A DNA stretch of 64,000 nt from Diphasiastrum complanatum (Eukaryota > Streptophyta > Lycopodiopsida > Lycopodiales > Lycopodiaceae), in contig CM055093.1 in the NCBI GenBank assembly GCA_029204225.1, positions 126,001 through 190,000 on the forward strand. Direction: 5' to 3'. The notes beneath the pieces were generated by a model. It ran no database searches. It saw only the letters and a list, made by a program, of their open reading frames with translations, and had not been told where the DNA came from. Below are positions 36,336 through 48,545 of the stretch, in pieces. Each line of letters begins with the position of its first letter. The stretch's first letter is position 1. The translations under genes and the position numbers were made by a program.

Positions 36336-36975
36336 AATCATGGTAATTCAACTGCCTACATCTGTGCAGACATGTGTGCATTGTCAACACCTGACACACA
36401 TGAGATAATCCTAGACTCAAGAACTACCACACACTTCGTTACATCAAAACGAACCATGTCTGATTTTTGAACTGCAGATCCATCAAGATTTATCGTTCTT
36501 GGAGATGGATCAAAATATCAAGTGAATGGTATTGATTCATTGTGGCTCAACACGAATGGTAGAGTTCGACGACTCGAAGATGCTATGTTTGTGCCTACAT
36601 TGCAGCAGGACTTGCTATTAGTGGCAAGAATAGTTGATGTAGGTATGCGTGTGACGACCTCAGACAAAGCATTCAACGTTGTTGATGCAAGTACCAGTAC
36701 TCTGATCACTCAAGGTAGAAGAAAAGACAATTTGTATCACTTGAAAGTACGTCTGCCTACAGATCAAGTGCATTAGACTCATCATGATTCGCCAGACACT
36801 CTATGGCATAGGAGACTATGCCATATGAATTCAATGGCACTATACCAAGCAAGCCATCATGGAGCAATCATAGGAGTGAGCATCTCGAATGCAACCAATT
36901 CAATGACCTGTGATGCATGTTTGAAGGGTAAGATGTCAGGCACTCCTTTTCTCAAGGACTCCTATAGAACATGTT
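36336..36975 (+). pseudogene. Ty1/copia protease and pre-integrase relic 3
   Basis: The plus strand gives HEIILDSRTTTHFVTSKRTM at the protease site. The family motif DSGAxxH is changed to DSRTTTH, so Gly is lost. The frame goes on with LGDGSKYQVNGIDSLWLN, MFVPTLQQDLLLVARIVDVG and the pre-integrase zinc-binding region TLWHRRLCHMNSMAL and CDACLKGKMSGTPF. It stops at 36992 within a sequence that changes character near 36975, where a minus-strand LTR begins. The integrase core, RT and 3' LTR are not found on the far side, so the element is truncated and not merely split. Confidence 0.85.
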
Positions 36976-36984
36976 GTGTCGTCG

Positions 36985-37900
<916 letters not shown>

Positions 37901-37966
37901 TTCGCTTCCGTAAAACCTGAGGCTTTATTAGTGGATGGTCAGCAAGAACCGGGATTTGCCAGATTT

Positions 37967-39428
37967 TCAATAATACCCATAAGGGTCTGGTGGCCATTCC
38001 GGATAATCTTGTTCATCAACAATTGGGTAGTTGAGGCATTCCATCAGAGTATCCCAAGATAAAACTGGATCCTCATAGATTGGCGCAACTGGTCCCGATG
38101 TCATAGATTCTCCCAAATTGTAAGGTAGATATGATGTGCTAGCTTGACTTTCTTGTTTGTCCAGATATTCGTGGTATGCCATAACCTGACGACTTTCCTC
38201 AGTAGTCAATATCATAGATTGAGGACAAGGCTTTGTCATTGTAGGCACTGGTGCTTGCTGTCACTGGAGCTTCTGTGATGGTTTTACTTGTTTGCTCGAG
38301 GGTATCTTTGCGTACTTTGGGACTTTTGTCATATTGTCCTCTTCGTCACTCGTTTCATAATCCGGTGGCACCAAGATTTTTCTTTTATAGTGCGTTCGAG
38401 GTGGAAGGGTGACCACAGGTGCATGTCAGTATACATAGGCCAAATGCCTCCTGGCTATTTGTGAATTTCTCATCGAGCAATCTCGACATGGATGATTAAC
38501 CCCGCATTGTGAACATGAGAGATCAAATGTTGATGGATCCCCCCCATGTGGACATTCAGCATGGCAATGTTTCCCTCCGCATACATAGCATCTTACCAAC
38601 TGCAATACACCATCGCCTCTAAGTTGATAGACATACACTGGTAATAGATTCCCCTTAGGATCTTCCACAAAGTAGACTGATAGGCTGTTATGGTCCTCCA
38701 TTGAGTTCGGTGACATGCAAGAGGATATAACCAAAACTTCTACCTTGCCACTGGTGTTGAAGAAGCTCGTGATTTAGGTGGGTTTATCTGACATCCATCT
38801 TTTGGATGAGTTCCTTGTTGGCTTGATAATACTTCTGACCATGGAACAGCTGGATCTTGTCATCGACGATCTTGTTGCTTTGTATTCTGTCCTTTTAATA
38901 AGTGTGGATACTTGATTGGACACTTGGTACTTGGATGATTTCCAAAGCAGAAGGTACATTCATCCTTTTCAAGAAAATGGACTATGCAAGCATAAGCTTG
39001 ATGACAGCCTGAACTTGAGTGCAAGGTTCTTGGTCTTCCGCTACACTTGGTCTGCTTGACTTTGCTGCACTTTGTTGCCTCCCACTGGTTCCCATTCTTG
39101 TTGGATCATCGTTCGTTGTTGACCTTTGTTCCTCTGATTCCCCATCTGATGATTCATCAGAGCGATAGGGAAAATCCCTCATCCCTTGTGAGATTTCCAT
39201 CATGGCAGCATCCTTATAGAGTTGTACAGGTGACACATAGGATGCTAATTCTGCCATATCAAATCTGATCCTTTTGGGCAGTCCAGCATAGTATTTTGCC
39301 ATGACGATCCATTCAGGAATCGGTGGATTACAATCCTTCACTAATTGGATGATTCGATAGGTGTAGTCTCGGATTGTTTCATTAGGGAACTTTTTTAGTT
39401 TAGATAATCCTACATTGGTGGTCTCCAT
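37967..39428 (-). pseudogene. LTR retrotransposon gag relic with zinc knuckles
   Basis: The minus strand starts METTNVGLSKLKKFPNETIR (39428) and continues DYTYRIIQLVKDCNPPIPEW, YYAGLPKRIRFDMAELASYV and VQLYKDAAMMEISQGMRDF, a gag-type core with a Ser/Glu/Thr-rich tail. After a broken Lys/Arg-rich part (38959-38774) comes a cysteine cluster at 38640-38450: CYVCGGKHCHAECP, then CSQCGVNHPCRDC. The final piece (38248-37967) is acidic and Pro/Tyr-rich and ends PDPYGYY. No protease, RT or integrase follows before the LTR at about 37.9 kb, so the element looks non-autonomous, or deleted for pol. Confidence 0.6.
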
Positions 39429-39505
39429 ACTTCAGCACTAGAATGTCGCAAAATAGCTGATTGGTGAATTGCTTCAAGGTTTGCTCAATGACTCTGGTGT
39501 TCCAA

Positions 39506-39585
39506 CCCCCCCCCCCCCCCCCCCCCCCCCTTTTTTTTTTTTGGGAGATAGAGAAGAAGAAGAAGAAGAAGAAGAAGAAGAAGAA
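39506..39585. repeat. C25-T12 homopolymers followed by (GAA)n
   Basis: Twenty-five C (39506-39530), twelve T (39531-39542), then about ten GAA units (39552-39585). Homopolymers of this length are prone to assembly error, so exact lengths are uncertain. Confidence 0.9.
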
Positions 39586-39589
39586 AAAT

Positions 39590-40388
39590 AGAAGAGAATC
39601 GATAAACAGTGGATTAGTATGGATGAGAATAGAGACAGAAATGGATTTATCTAGCAGAGATGGAACTAGAAAATGGAATAGAGATGGGACAGAAGAATGA
39701 TGGATGGAAAGTGGTTGATGTGGAGGGAACTGATCAGCCTGATCTAAGGTCCATTCACTTGATTCAGTCCAGGGATGTTGGGTCTTAATAGATGTTGTGA
39801 CTACAACCTAGATTTCGCAAGATTTGATCAGTTTCAGCTGGCTAACACTATGATTTTAGTCTTTTTTCTTGGTTTTTTGTGGTTTTTTTTTTTTTGATAT
39901 TTTTTTAGATCTGAGTGAATCTAACCTTCAACCTTCCTACAATAGTTGTATCTGAACCATTCTAGATAATGTGAGTTTTTCAAGAGTTCTTGATGGACAA
40001 ATTTGTCAGGATCTTGAAAAAACTCAGTTTTTTGGCACTTTTTGACACTTTTTCTTAGATATTTTTAAATCTAACCATTGGATCTTTACAAAAATTTCAC
40101 AGTAGCCAGATCTAGGTAAGATCTATCTATTAAATTTTCTACAAAGGCTAATTCCCAGTAGATCTTATAAACTCATGGACAAAGTACATGTTTTTGGGGT
40201 TTTTTAAAAAAAAATTAAGATTTTCTGGGAAAAAAAACCCTTGCAGACTGGTATGAACTTGTTTCTGAGTTAGATTTGCGTGCTTATCTAGCTGCAAGAG
40301 TTACTTCCCAAATAAACTCAAAAAATCTTGAAAAAAGTGTATTTTTTGGGGGTTTTTTTGCAAAATTTTAAGATTTTCTGGCTAATGA
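39590..40388. other. No gene seen; T-rich possible leader
   Basis: T-rich sequence with repeated GATTTTCTGG and GGGTTTTTT phrases. It lies upstream of the minus-strand gag and may be that element's leader. No primer-binding site was found. Confidence 0.4.
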
Positions 40389-40790
40389 AAAATTCTATGA
40401 AACAGATATTAGTTTAGAGGCTATGACACTCCCAGATGAAGAAATGAAGAAAGTTAGAAAAGTAATGTTCTTAGATCCAATTATAAATAGTGAGATACCT
40501 AGAGACCCATCGCCACTTAGACATCGTTCATATGACATGGTGGAATATTTTGCCTCTAGAATGCCCAATATAACTTCTAAATAGCTATTAGAGGATAATC
40601 AATACTATAAGAAAGAGATTAAACAATTTTTGCAAAGGAGAAAGAAAAAGAATACTAAGTTGCCATTAGTCGACGTAGGACTGATAAACCATGGTGACGA
40701 AGGCCCACTTGAAATCCAGGTGATAATTAATGGATGCATTTTAGATAGTGTACCCATCACCTTGGAGACAGAAGCTCACACAAAATTGAA
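40389..40790 (+). pseudogene. Retroelement gag-protease fragment, probably gypsy-like
   Basis: One plus-strand frame, with a single stop at 40582, reads TDISLEAMTLPDEEMKKVRK, SYDMVEYFASRMPN and LVDVGLINHGDEGPLEIQVI, then INGCILDSVPI. The segment EIQVIINGCILDSVPI resembles the start of a retropepsin fold as seen in plant gypsy-like elements, where D-x-G would follow. Here the expected catalytic triplet is missing and the sequence changes to copia pre-integrase at about 40776. Confidence 0.4.
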
Positions 40791-41105
40791 GGTGAAGGTA
40801 TTGTTAGACTGAATTTTCAGGATGGACTGTCGAAACTAATACCAAATGTATTGTATGTCTTGAACCTGACAACAAATCTGTTGCCAGTCAGTCAAATTAT
40901 AGACTTAGGACATAAGATAGAGTTTCAGGTAGATTCCTATCGAATTCTTGATAAAAGCAAGAGGATTCTTGCACTTGGAAAGAGACAAGGATAACTCTAT
41001 AGGCTTAGTCATTGTAACTCTGTAATTGATTGTGCTTTAAGCAGTTCAACATCTGTCAATAAAGAATTAATTTGGCATTATAGACTTGGTCATCTTAATC
41101 ATGTA
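40776..41105 (+). pseudogene. Ty1/copia pre-integrase fragment
   Basis: Reads EGEGIVRLNFQDGLSKLIPN, LYVLNLTTNLLPVSQIIDLG, FQVDSYRILDKSKRILALGK and, after a stop, LYRLSHCNS, then LIWHYRLGHLNH. It aligns with copia relic 1 at 12776-13020 from the same starting point. The zinc-binding CxxC and integrase core are absent: a different sequence begins near 41105. Confidence 0.75.
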
Positions 41106-42400
41106 CCGGTTTGGAGCTCGGCCTCCAGGTCTTCTTCGACAAGTTGTTCTTCTGGCACAAGTTCTTTTGGTACCTTAGGGTCAACACGCAGTGGGGATGG
41201 TACATACGCAGTACAAATGAATGCAACATCATCCAGCTCGACATTCACAATGGCTGGATCAGTAGGGAGGGAAGCAGTAGTGAGAATGAGTTAAGGGATG
41301 GGTTGTTCAAACGAAGGGGGAAGGATTATGTCCAAGATATTGGAAGGGGAGGGGGGAGGAACAGATTTTTGGATTAGGTTCATTAGGGCTAGGGTGTTCG
41401 GAGGAAGCTAGAAATCTACAAGGGAAGTGGAAGGAGGAGGAGTGGAGATGTTGGAAGGACTCCAAGAGAGTGCTAGGAACATAAGAGCTGATGGTGATGG
41501 ATGAAGTGGAGGGTATTGTAGATGCAGAGGCTGTTATGTTATGGGGTAAGTGGCATGACGATGGGTAATGTGGGTAAGAGAGGTAGGGTCAACGATGCCA
41601 AACATACATTTTGAGGAGGACGTGTCGGGAGAAATTGAGGTGGGACATTGGCTGGTGGAGTAGATGGCAGTTGTGAGGATGGAAGATCGAGTGAATCCTG
41701 AAACCTTTTGTTTGAGGGGAGTGATAGATAGTGTGGAGATGAGGGTCCTGTGACAAATTTCTAGTGGACATTGGACTTAATAGCCCTTCGAAGCTCAAAA
41801 ATTACAACGGAATGTCAATTGTATGGCATCACAGTGTTAGCCAGAAATTCATTGTGGGATTCTACAATTTTATGTAGAAGAATGGAGGGAATGTGCTCCT
41901 TGTGCAAATTATCAATGGCTAGAAAGTTGTTCAAGAGGTTAGAAGTGGATTGAATAGCTGGTTATGGCTTCGATCAGATACCCGTCGTTCCTATGAACTT
42001 GAGATAGAGAGGAGTCCAAACATGTGCAATGGCAGCAGGGGCTTAGTGATGAAATGACTTTGGTCTATCACCGAAGACAATTTTGATGGTAGCCAAGCTA
42101 GGATTCTTGGTTTACATGCACTCGGTGCATGGTACCATGGTATTGGATGTAGAATTTAGATTTATCTTCATCACAAGTTCCGAAGGCCTGGATGACAAAA
42201 TCTAGATTCAGGACACAAGTTAAAAGCTAGGAATAGATTCCCATTGCTTGCAAGAGGGTTTGGGTCGTTTGGATCCAAGGGGCGATCTAGGTATCAGTTG
42301 GGAGGTCTAGGATGTGGGTGGTAGGAGGAATGGTATGGTGGACGATCTGAGTGGGAGTCAACTTTGTCAGATGGGCTGGAAGGTGTTCACAGATTTCCAT
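41106..42400 (-). pseudogene. Decayed Pro/Ser-rich ORF region, unrecognised
   Basis: Minus-strand frames with several stops read TASLPTDPAIVNVELDDVAF, YVPSPLRVDPKVPKELVPEE and Pro/His/Ser-rich stretches (TIYHSPQTKGFRIHSIFHPH). The plus strand is correspondingly G-rich (GGAGG, GTGGAGG). It may be an N-terminal or linker part of a retroelement polyprotein. No domain is recognised. Confidence 0.3.
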
Positions 42401-42639
42401 TGAATCTGTGAACACGGTTTTTTCTTCTTTTTTGTTACTTCCGTTGGTTATGATTCTTTACGGTTCTGATCTTCTTGCTAGAACGGTTTCCAAACAAAAG
42501 CGATTCTCAGATAGCAATGTGTATTCCCAGCCTGTCAGTGGGGAGAGACAGATTCTTTACTCAGCTACATGCATAAACAAGCCATGCAACCAATCCTAGC
42601 TCAGTTTAGATCAGCGTTCTGAATCATGGAGCAATTTAC

Positions 42640-43467
42640 AGTCTGTCTACTAAAAATCAGGGAGCAAACAATGACAAGATTAAACTACTCAGCAAGAAAC
42701 AAGAAACAAGAAAACGAGATTCCTAACAGCACTCTAGCAGTCCAAGAATCAAGAAACACCAAGAACAATCAAGAACTGGAATGTAAGAAAATATGCAAGA
42801 TCTACACCACAATTCCAGCCTATTTAGTTTACTTGAATGATGATTCCTACATTAATCCACAAACAAGAAATGAAATCTAATCCACAACTAAAAGCAAGAG
42901 AGTAAGCAAGAAATCTAGTCAATCCACAACACAAAAGAAATCAAAGCATGCTCATAGAATCTTTACTCAAGAAAATTGCCATGAACAAGGAGCTTAGCGA
43001 TCATCAAGAACTTGTGGAAGATCTTCTTTATTCACTCAAGAGAACTTGACAATACATTCAAAGCTCCCTCACAAGAGAGGGGGGCCCTTAAATAAGCAAG
43101 AAGGCTGCCCATGTGGAGCCCAAGTGGCAATTCCACCAAATTAGAAATTACATGTGGAAATTGCCCTTCCACTAGAGGTCACCATCAAAAGGTGGCTCAC
43201 TCTAAATCATTTAAGGGGAGTCTACATATATTTACAATGCCTAGGAAATATTACTAGCTCCTACATGGTCGTTCCTTCTCTAGGATACACCATGTAGGCT
43301 CACATAGATAATTTACTGTCATCCTAGCTAGTAATTTCTCGGCTCTCCTGCTCGGCTCTCAGCTTCTTCTGCTCTCCTCCTTCTGAGACCTCCTCAGTCA
43401 TGGGTGAGAGGTAAACCATGTCTTCAACTTGGCTCAGCATCTGGGGATTCTCTGGAATCCGCTAACA
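42640..43467 (-). repeat. 3' LTR of a minus-strand element, with polypurine tract
   Basis: The minus strand starts TGTTAGCGGATTCCAGAG at 43467. It is preceded by the purine-rich TTAGGGGTGGATAA (43481-43468), a suitable plus-strand primer site. The first 160 bp match 48702-48546 in the same orientation, as expected of a 5' LTR copy. The part at 42740-43310 matches 33541-34110. The lower edge is uncertain. Confidence 0.7.
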
Positions 43468-43551
43468 TTATCCACCCCTAATCTGTTGCAGGACCCACTG
43501 CAACACAGGTGATGTCATTCCGCTTGGCACTTGGAAAAGTGTGGATCTTCG

Positions 43552-43568
43552 TTCGCTTCCGTAAAACC
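43552..43568 (-). other. 17-bp motif shared with 37901-37917
   Basis: GGTTTTACGGAAGCGAA on the minus strand occurs at both sites. Each lies just 3' of the last ORF of a gag-only element and is followed by ATCCAC and CTTTTCC. A cis-acting element or recombination seam is possible. Confidence 0.6.
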
Positions 43569-43820
43569 AAGTGCTAATTATCCGTAAAACTATTTTTTAA
43601 AATGAACAGCCCTCTTGAGAACCTCTTGCGAGTCCTGCTCGCCTCGCTGTCTTGTCGTTTGTTTTCGCTTGTTCAGCTTTCGCCCCAGGGCTTCAAATAC
43701 TTGGAAGCAGAGCTTACTTCCGAAGTTGAGTGGCCCCATGTATTCTCTTATTTTTTCAATAAAGCCCATTTTCTGCTAGTCTTCCACCATGGTCACATAT
43801 CGTGACGACATGAAGGCTGC

Positions 43821-44733
43821 TCAGTAGTATAGTCGAGCCATCATCTCATGGTCTTCTTCCAACTGGAGGGCTATGTTGGGATTGATCTTGATCAGTTCTA
43901 AACCTCGATCCCAAAAACATTCTTGTTGCATCAAAAAGGCCATAGATCGGCAATATTCGGCACTTTCTTGCACGCATAGGTCGGCACTCATCTTGTATTT
44001 GTGCCCAAAATCAAGTAACTGCAGCCTTAGATCATTTGGGGAGATTCTCTTTGAAATTCTCGGAATCACTGGCCAGTTCACCAATTCGACCCGTGGCTTT
44101 TCTGTCGGCCATGGATTTTTGCGTTTGAGCGGCATGTAAAATGGATCCACTCGCTTCCATGCTGGTGCCTTCGGGTATTCTTGGAGTCGCCTGCTATCCT
44201 TTAGGACCTTATTACGCCATATTGGTTGCAGTTGTAATGCCGCAATGATCTCCGCCCTGGTGGAGTATTGGCTTTGATCTATGTCCTCTTTGCCTCCCCT
44301 CATATTGGGAGGGTATTTCCTTTCAAACTTTTCTGATTCCCTTGTATCAGCCATCTTGCTCCTAGGCCTGGTAGGAGAAGCTGTCCTACGTGGTTGTGTG
44401 TGGCCTCGCCAGGTAATCATTTAGGGCCTTGGTGTCCGTATCTTTGTCCTTGGCCTGCTCGCTTGTTGACGGCTCAGTTGCGCCCGTGTCTTGCATGGGC
44501 AAGAATCTTCTTGTTTCTGGTTGATCTACCAGGAAGTCATCATTACCCCCAATGTCAATGTTAACGTCTGGAAGGTCAGGGATGGAGTGATCTAGAGAGA
44601 GAGGTGCAGGAACGACAAGTTTAGGAGGAGGTGGATTTAACAAGTTATACACCGCACCGGGGGAGTGGAGTTGTTGAAGGAACTCGTCCCGTTGGGCTTT
44701 GTATGTGTCAGCTGGACCTTTTGATGGGCCCAT
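43821..44733 (-). CDS. Unrecognised ORF at the 3' end of a gag-only LTR element
   Basis: Two overlapping minus-strand frames (44733-44386 and 44420-43821) probably form one protein with a single frame change. The first part starts MGPSKGPADTYKAQRDEFLQ, is Pro- and Asp-rich (PPPPKLVVPAP) and ends in an acidic, Thr-rich stretch. The second has MADTRESEKFERKYPPNMRG, YSTRAEIIAALQLQPIWRNK, PAWKRVDPFYMPLKRKNPWP, a helical stretch NDLRLQLLDFGHKYKMSADL and SMAFLMQQECFWDRGLELIK. No domain is recognised. It lies in the env-like position, just before the polypurine tract and 3' LTR, and shows few stops compared with nearby relics. A retroelement accessory or gag-type protein is the likeliest identity. 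Confidence 0.45.
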
Positions 44734-45037
44734 TATTCTGCTAGGAGGTGGTGGAGAGAGGGAAGATGAAAAATAGGGTAAGCTGGAATGAATGTTTTGG
44801 AAAAATTAAAAGCAAAGTAGGAGGAGGGGTTAAAAGTGGGAGGGGGACGGGGAAAAGTCCTGGAAGCAGCTTCGGCTCTCTAGCCACTTGATCCCAAATT
44901 TCCATCTGATGGTTGGATTTGCCCCCCCGATTTCCTACTCCATCATTCCCATCATCGTCCCATGGTTTCTTCGAATGAGCGCCTGCTTGGGCCTTGCACG
45001 TCGTGTCTCACAACTGGTTCACCTTGTCCAAGACTTG

Positions 45038-45458
45038 CTACAGGGCCTTCGTTGTGTCTTCTAGTTGCTTCTGGGACTCCAGGATGATCTTTCCTTGCTT
45101 GGCCACAATATTTTCAAAATTCTTTTTCTCGGCTTCCCATTCTTGGATCAGTCGCACGTACTTTTCCATCCGGATGGCTGAGGCATGTGGGGCCTGGAAT
45201 TGTATATCCTCGAGCTTGACTAGAGGCACATCAACTGTCATTGCACCCGATGATCCGTTGCGTACTTCGTCGATCTGGACCATCTGGTGCTTCAATTGCT
45301 GTTGGACCTCTTCTAGAGTACTCTTTTGCTTGGCCATCACGGATCTGATTTCCACTATCTCTTTTTCTTTCTCTTTGGCCAGCCTCTGATGTTGCACAAT
45401 TTCTTGGTCCTAGAACTAAACCTTGTTCTCGAGCATTTGATATTGGCTTACCAACCAA
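45038..45458 (-). pseudogene. Coiled-coil ORF of the same element
   Basis: The minus strand reads MQHQRLAKEKEKEIVEIRSV, KSTLEEVQQQLKHQMVQIDE and a final VRLIQEWEAEKKNFENIVAK, with clear heptad spacing over about 110 residues, so a long coiled coil is predicted. An upstream frame to 45458 overlaps it. It sits between the zinc-knuckle gag part and the unrecognised ORF on the same strand. It may be part of one gag-like polyprotein for multimerisation. No known family. Confidence 0.4.
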
Positions 45459-45713
45459 TGCATATGGTAGCTTGCTTAGGATAGGCCGATCATTGAGCGC
45501 TTGGATGCTTCGGAGAGCTTCTTAGGGTTAGTGAGGGTTGGGTACTGATCAGGAGTGTGGGATGGTGAAGCTAATCCAAAAAATAGGCATGAGGTCGATG
45601 ATATGAGTGATCATAGAAGTTTTCAACAAGATGTGTCTGTGCAGACTCTCGAGGATTTCTATATTTTTGTGCTCCTAGATCTTGTTGTCCTCTTGGAGGT
45701 GGTCCTAAGAGTG

Positions 45714-46700
45714 CTAGCTGTGGTTGAGGTTCATGTCTAAGTTGTCTGGGAAACTCTTGTATATGGACTTGGTTGTTTCGTGGTTGGTAGTGCGTGTGTT
45801 GGTTCTGTGAAACAAACGGTTGTCGAGGAGGTTGATAATGTCCCCCTGACTAGCTTTGAGGATGATTCCTCGGGTTATAATAACAATAAAGTGATGTATG
45901 CCCCATAAAGTCGTAGATGTCACATTTGATCAATGAAGTATCTGGGACCAGTTGGTATGAAGGGCACTCATTGCCAGTGTGTGCACCTTGACAATAAGAG
46001 CACCATGTGTTCTCTCGCCTATGGTGAATTTGGCTAGTGGGTAACTGACCCGGCATCGAGCTCTATATAGACTTAAGAGTGTTTTGAAACTCTTTCGTGA
46101 GTTTCAAAATCTGTTGTTGGTGTTGCTGGTTAAGCAATTCCATCTGTGTTTTCCACAACTGTTCTCGTGTTTCCTCGTTTCATCGAGCCTCTTAGATAGC
46201 ACGATGTGCTCTCCGTTCACGTGGCTCATCGACATATGATCCTTCGTCTTCTTCCCGAATGGCATCAGACATGGCTTGTTTCAATGATGTATATTTATCT
46301 TAGTTTTACAAAAGGACTTTTGATCAAGCGAAAAGGCTTGAATCGTTTGATAAATGCCTCCTTCAAGAGTGACCTGTCTCGTTTATCTTCACGATCAAGG
46401 TTAAAAAACCATTCTCGTGTTTGATCGATCATGGTCATCGAGAAGAGCTGTACCATGGCGTCTGGTGATGTCTCGCCATAGACATCACATGCATTTTCAA
46501 AGACTTGAAGAAATCTTTGAGGATGAGTGTTACCGTCGTACTTAGGAAAATCTAGCTTTGGAGTACGTTTTTCAGTACGCGAAACATTATTTGTAAAAGC
46601 TCCGTTTAAGTGAGCTCGTGCATGTGAAGATTCGGCAACATGAAAATGTGGTCGATATATGGAGCTTCGAAATGCATGGGTTCCCATCTGTCGAATGGGT
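45714..46700 (-). pseudogene. Retrotransposon gag relic with CCHC-like motifs
   Basis: The minus strand from 46687 contains RTPKLDFPKYDGNTHPQRFL, FENACDVYGETSPDAMVQLF, MIDQTREWFFNLDREDKRD and LLKEAFIKRFKPF, a standard gag core (family pattern: LxxFxGxxDPxxWL, KxxFFxxLxxxxxxSW, FxxRF). A stop at 46295 follows; the region resumes at 46056 with CSYCQGAHTGNEC and CDIYDFMGHTSLYC, two zinc-knuckle-like motifs, the second lacking a Cys. No pol follows downstream. It lies between direct repeats at 43.3 and 48.6 kb that may be its LTR remnants. Confidence 0.7.
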
Positions 46701-46849
46701 TAGTGGATGGCTCTTAAACTTGGGATTTCATCCTAGAATATCGACTAAATTGAGCCTGTTCGGTGAATGGGGAGACCATCTCTGGTGGATACTCCTCTAT
46801 GGAATTCGGATCGTAGGGACGATCCATAACAACTTTAGAGTACCTTAGG

Positions 46850-47700
46850 ATTGTGGAAATAGGCCTCTTGGACTCGTTGGTAACTTAGCAAGTTGGATAG
46901 TATGTTCGGAATGTTGTCTATTACGGATTACGGTTGTGCAGTTGGAATGCGGCTGTTTGTGGTTGAATGCTTGTTGTGGAAGTTCAAGGGCTAATGGAAA
47001 TGGGGTGTGGTTGAATGCAGTCGTTGCGGTTGATTGTGGTTTGAATGCGGTCCGGTGCGGTTGATGATTGTCAGTTGCGATCTATTGTGGTGATGGCGGT
47101 CAGTTGTGATCTATTGCGGTGATGGCGGTCAGTTGCAATCTAGTGCGGTGATGGCGGTCATTACAGTGCAACGGCGTATAGGGTTGGAATGGAATCTAGT
47201 TGTAGGTGAATGAGGCCGCGACAACGGAATAGTGGATGTGGTTTGAATTGGTGTGTGTGTGTTGTAATGTGGTCTAATGCGGTTTCCACAGGTCAAGGAT
47301 TGATGTGATTGGATTGCGATCGCTACGGTTCAAGACGGTCACTGCGATAGCTGGGAGGCGGTTGCTACCGTTGTAAGAGTGGAGGTGGTGTAATTGCAGT
47401 GAATACGATAGTTGTGGTGCTGTTGTTGGCGATGGCTACGGCTCAAGGCGATTGCTACAGCTGTAAGGTGGTCGCAATGGCTGTACTGCGGTTGAAATGC
47501 AAGTTGATTGCGATTTAGTGTGGGTGGGATGGTTCACGAGAGTGGCAGGTGAATACGGTATATTTTTGGTTGCTACGGTGCAAGAGTCAACCCTATGATT
47601 GCAATGTGGTGGCTAAAGCTGTAATGCGGTCATTATGGCTCAATGCAGATACATGCCCATGTCGTTGCTCTCGTTTACAGGGGTGCAGTCTGTGGTTTGT
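46850..47700. repeat. GCGGTTG-rich region with a 29-bp tandem repeat
   Basis: Dense degenerate units of TGCGGTTG, GGCGGTCA and TACGGT. At 47072-47158 there are three consecutive 29-bp copies (starting CAGTTGCGATCTA, ending GATGGCGGT) with few changes. No coding frame. Confidence 0.8.
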
Positions 47701-47799
47701 GTGGATTGTCAAATAGATCGTCGATTCAAGCTGAGGACCTGATGTATGTCGTGCTCGTCAGTTCTGATCATTGTTTGAAAGTTCTGTGGTCTAGCGTGG

Positions 47800-48400
47800 A
47801 TCTGGTCCGGTTGAGATTGTGAGAAATCCCTTCGGTCGAGATTGGACACAGACCCTCCGGTCGAGAGTTGATCAAAACTCTTCGGTCGAGATGTGATAAA
47901 ATCTCTTCGGTCGAGATCGCTTCGGTTGAAATTGAGAATATCTTCGGTTGAGATTGAGAATCTCTTTGGTCGAGATTTAAGCGTTGCGCTTGGCTGAGAT
48001 TTGACAAAGCGCTTCGGCTCCGGTTGAGATTTCAAAGAGGCTGTCGGTTGAGATTTAACAAGAAGCCTTCGGCTCCGGTTGAGGTTTAAGCAAGTGCTTC
48101 GGTTGAGATGAGAGTGATGGGCTCCGGTTGAGGTTTAAGCAAGTGCTTCGGTTGAGATGAGAGTGATGGGCTCCGGTTGAGGTTTGAGCAAATGCTTCGG
48201 TTAAGTTCTAAAGGAGCGCTTCAGCTCCGGTTGAGATTTAACAGAAAGCCTTCGGTCAAGATCTAAAAAGAATGCTTCGGTCGAGATCAGGACTTAAGGC
48301 TCTAGTTGAGATTTAACAGGCTTTAGTCGAGATTTAACAGAAAGTATCGGTTGAATTGTGATAGAAGGTCTATGAAGGCTCGGTCGAGATCTGATCGATG
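47800..48400. repeat. TTCGGT(C/T)GAGAT minisatellite-like region
   Basis: More than twenty degenerate copies of CTTCGG(T)CGAGAT or CGGTTGAGAT at irregular spacing. Within it are nearly three 49-bp tandem copies, from 48071 to about 48205 (unit starting GGCTCCGGTTGAGG). The few frames crossing it (ending near 47709) are low-complexity and unlikely to be genes. Confidence 0.85.
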
Positions 48401-48545
48401 AGTGTCGGTGGAGGTGTAACTCAGGACATGGCAGGTTTTTTTAGCAGTGGCTTGGTCGAGAGTTGGTGGGTAGCGATCTAGTCCAGACGAAAGTCATGGA
48501 GCTCAGTTTGGTAAGGAGCGTGAAGCCTCGGTTGAGAAGGGTCAC

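Noticed and set aside
45555-45740. Plus-strand ORFs opposite the gag relics at 45-47 kb
   Set aside because: Antisense shadows of minus-strand gag-like coding sequence.
47072-48400. Possible CRISPR-like repeat array
   Set aside because: Units are degenerate, irregularly spaced and lack unique spacers, and the sequence is plant nuclear. These are minisatellite-type repeats.
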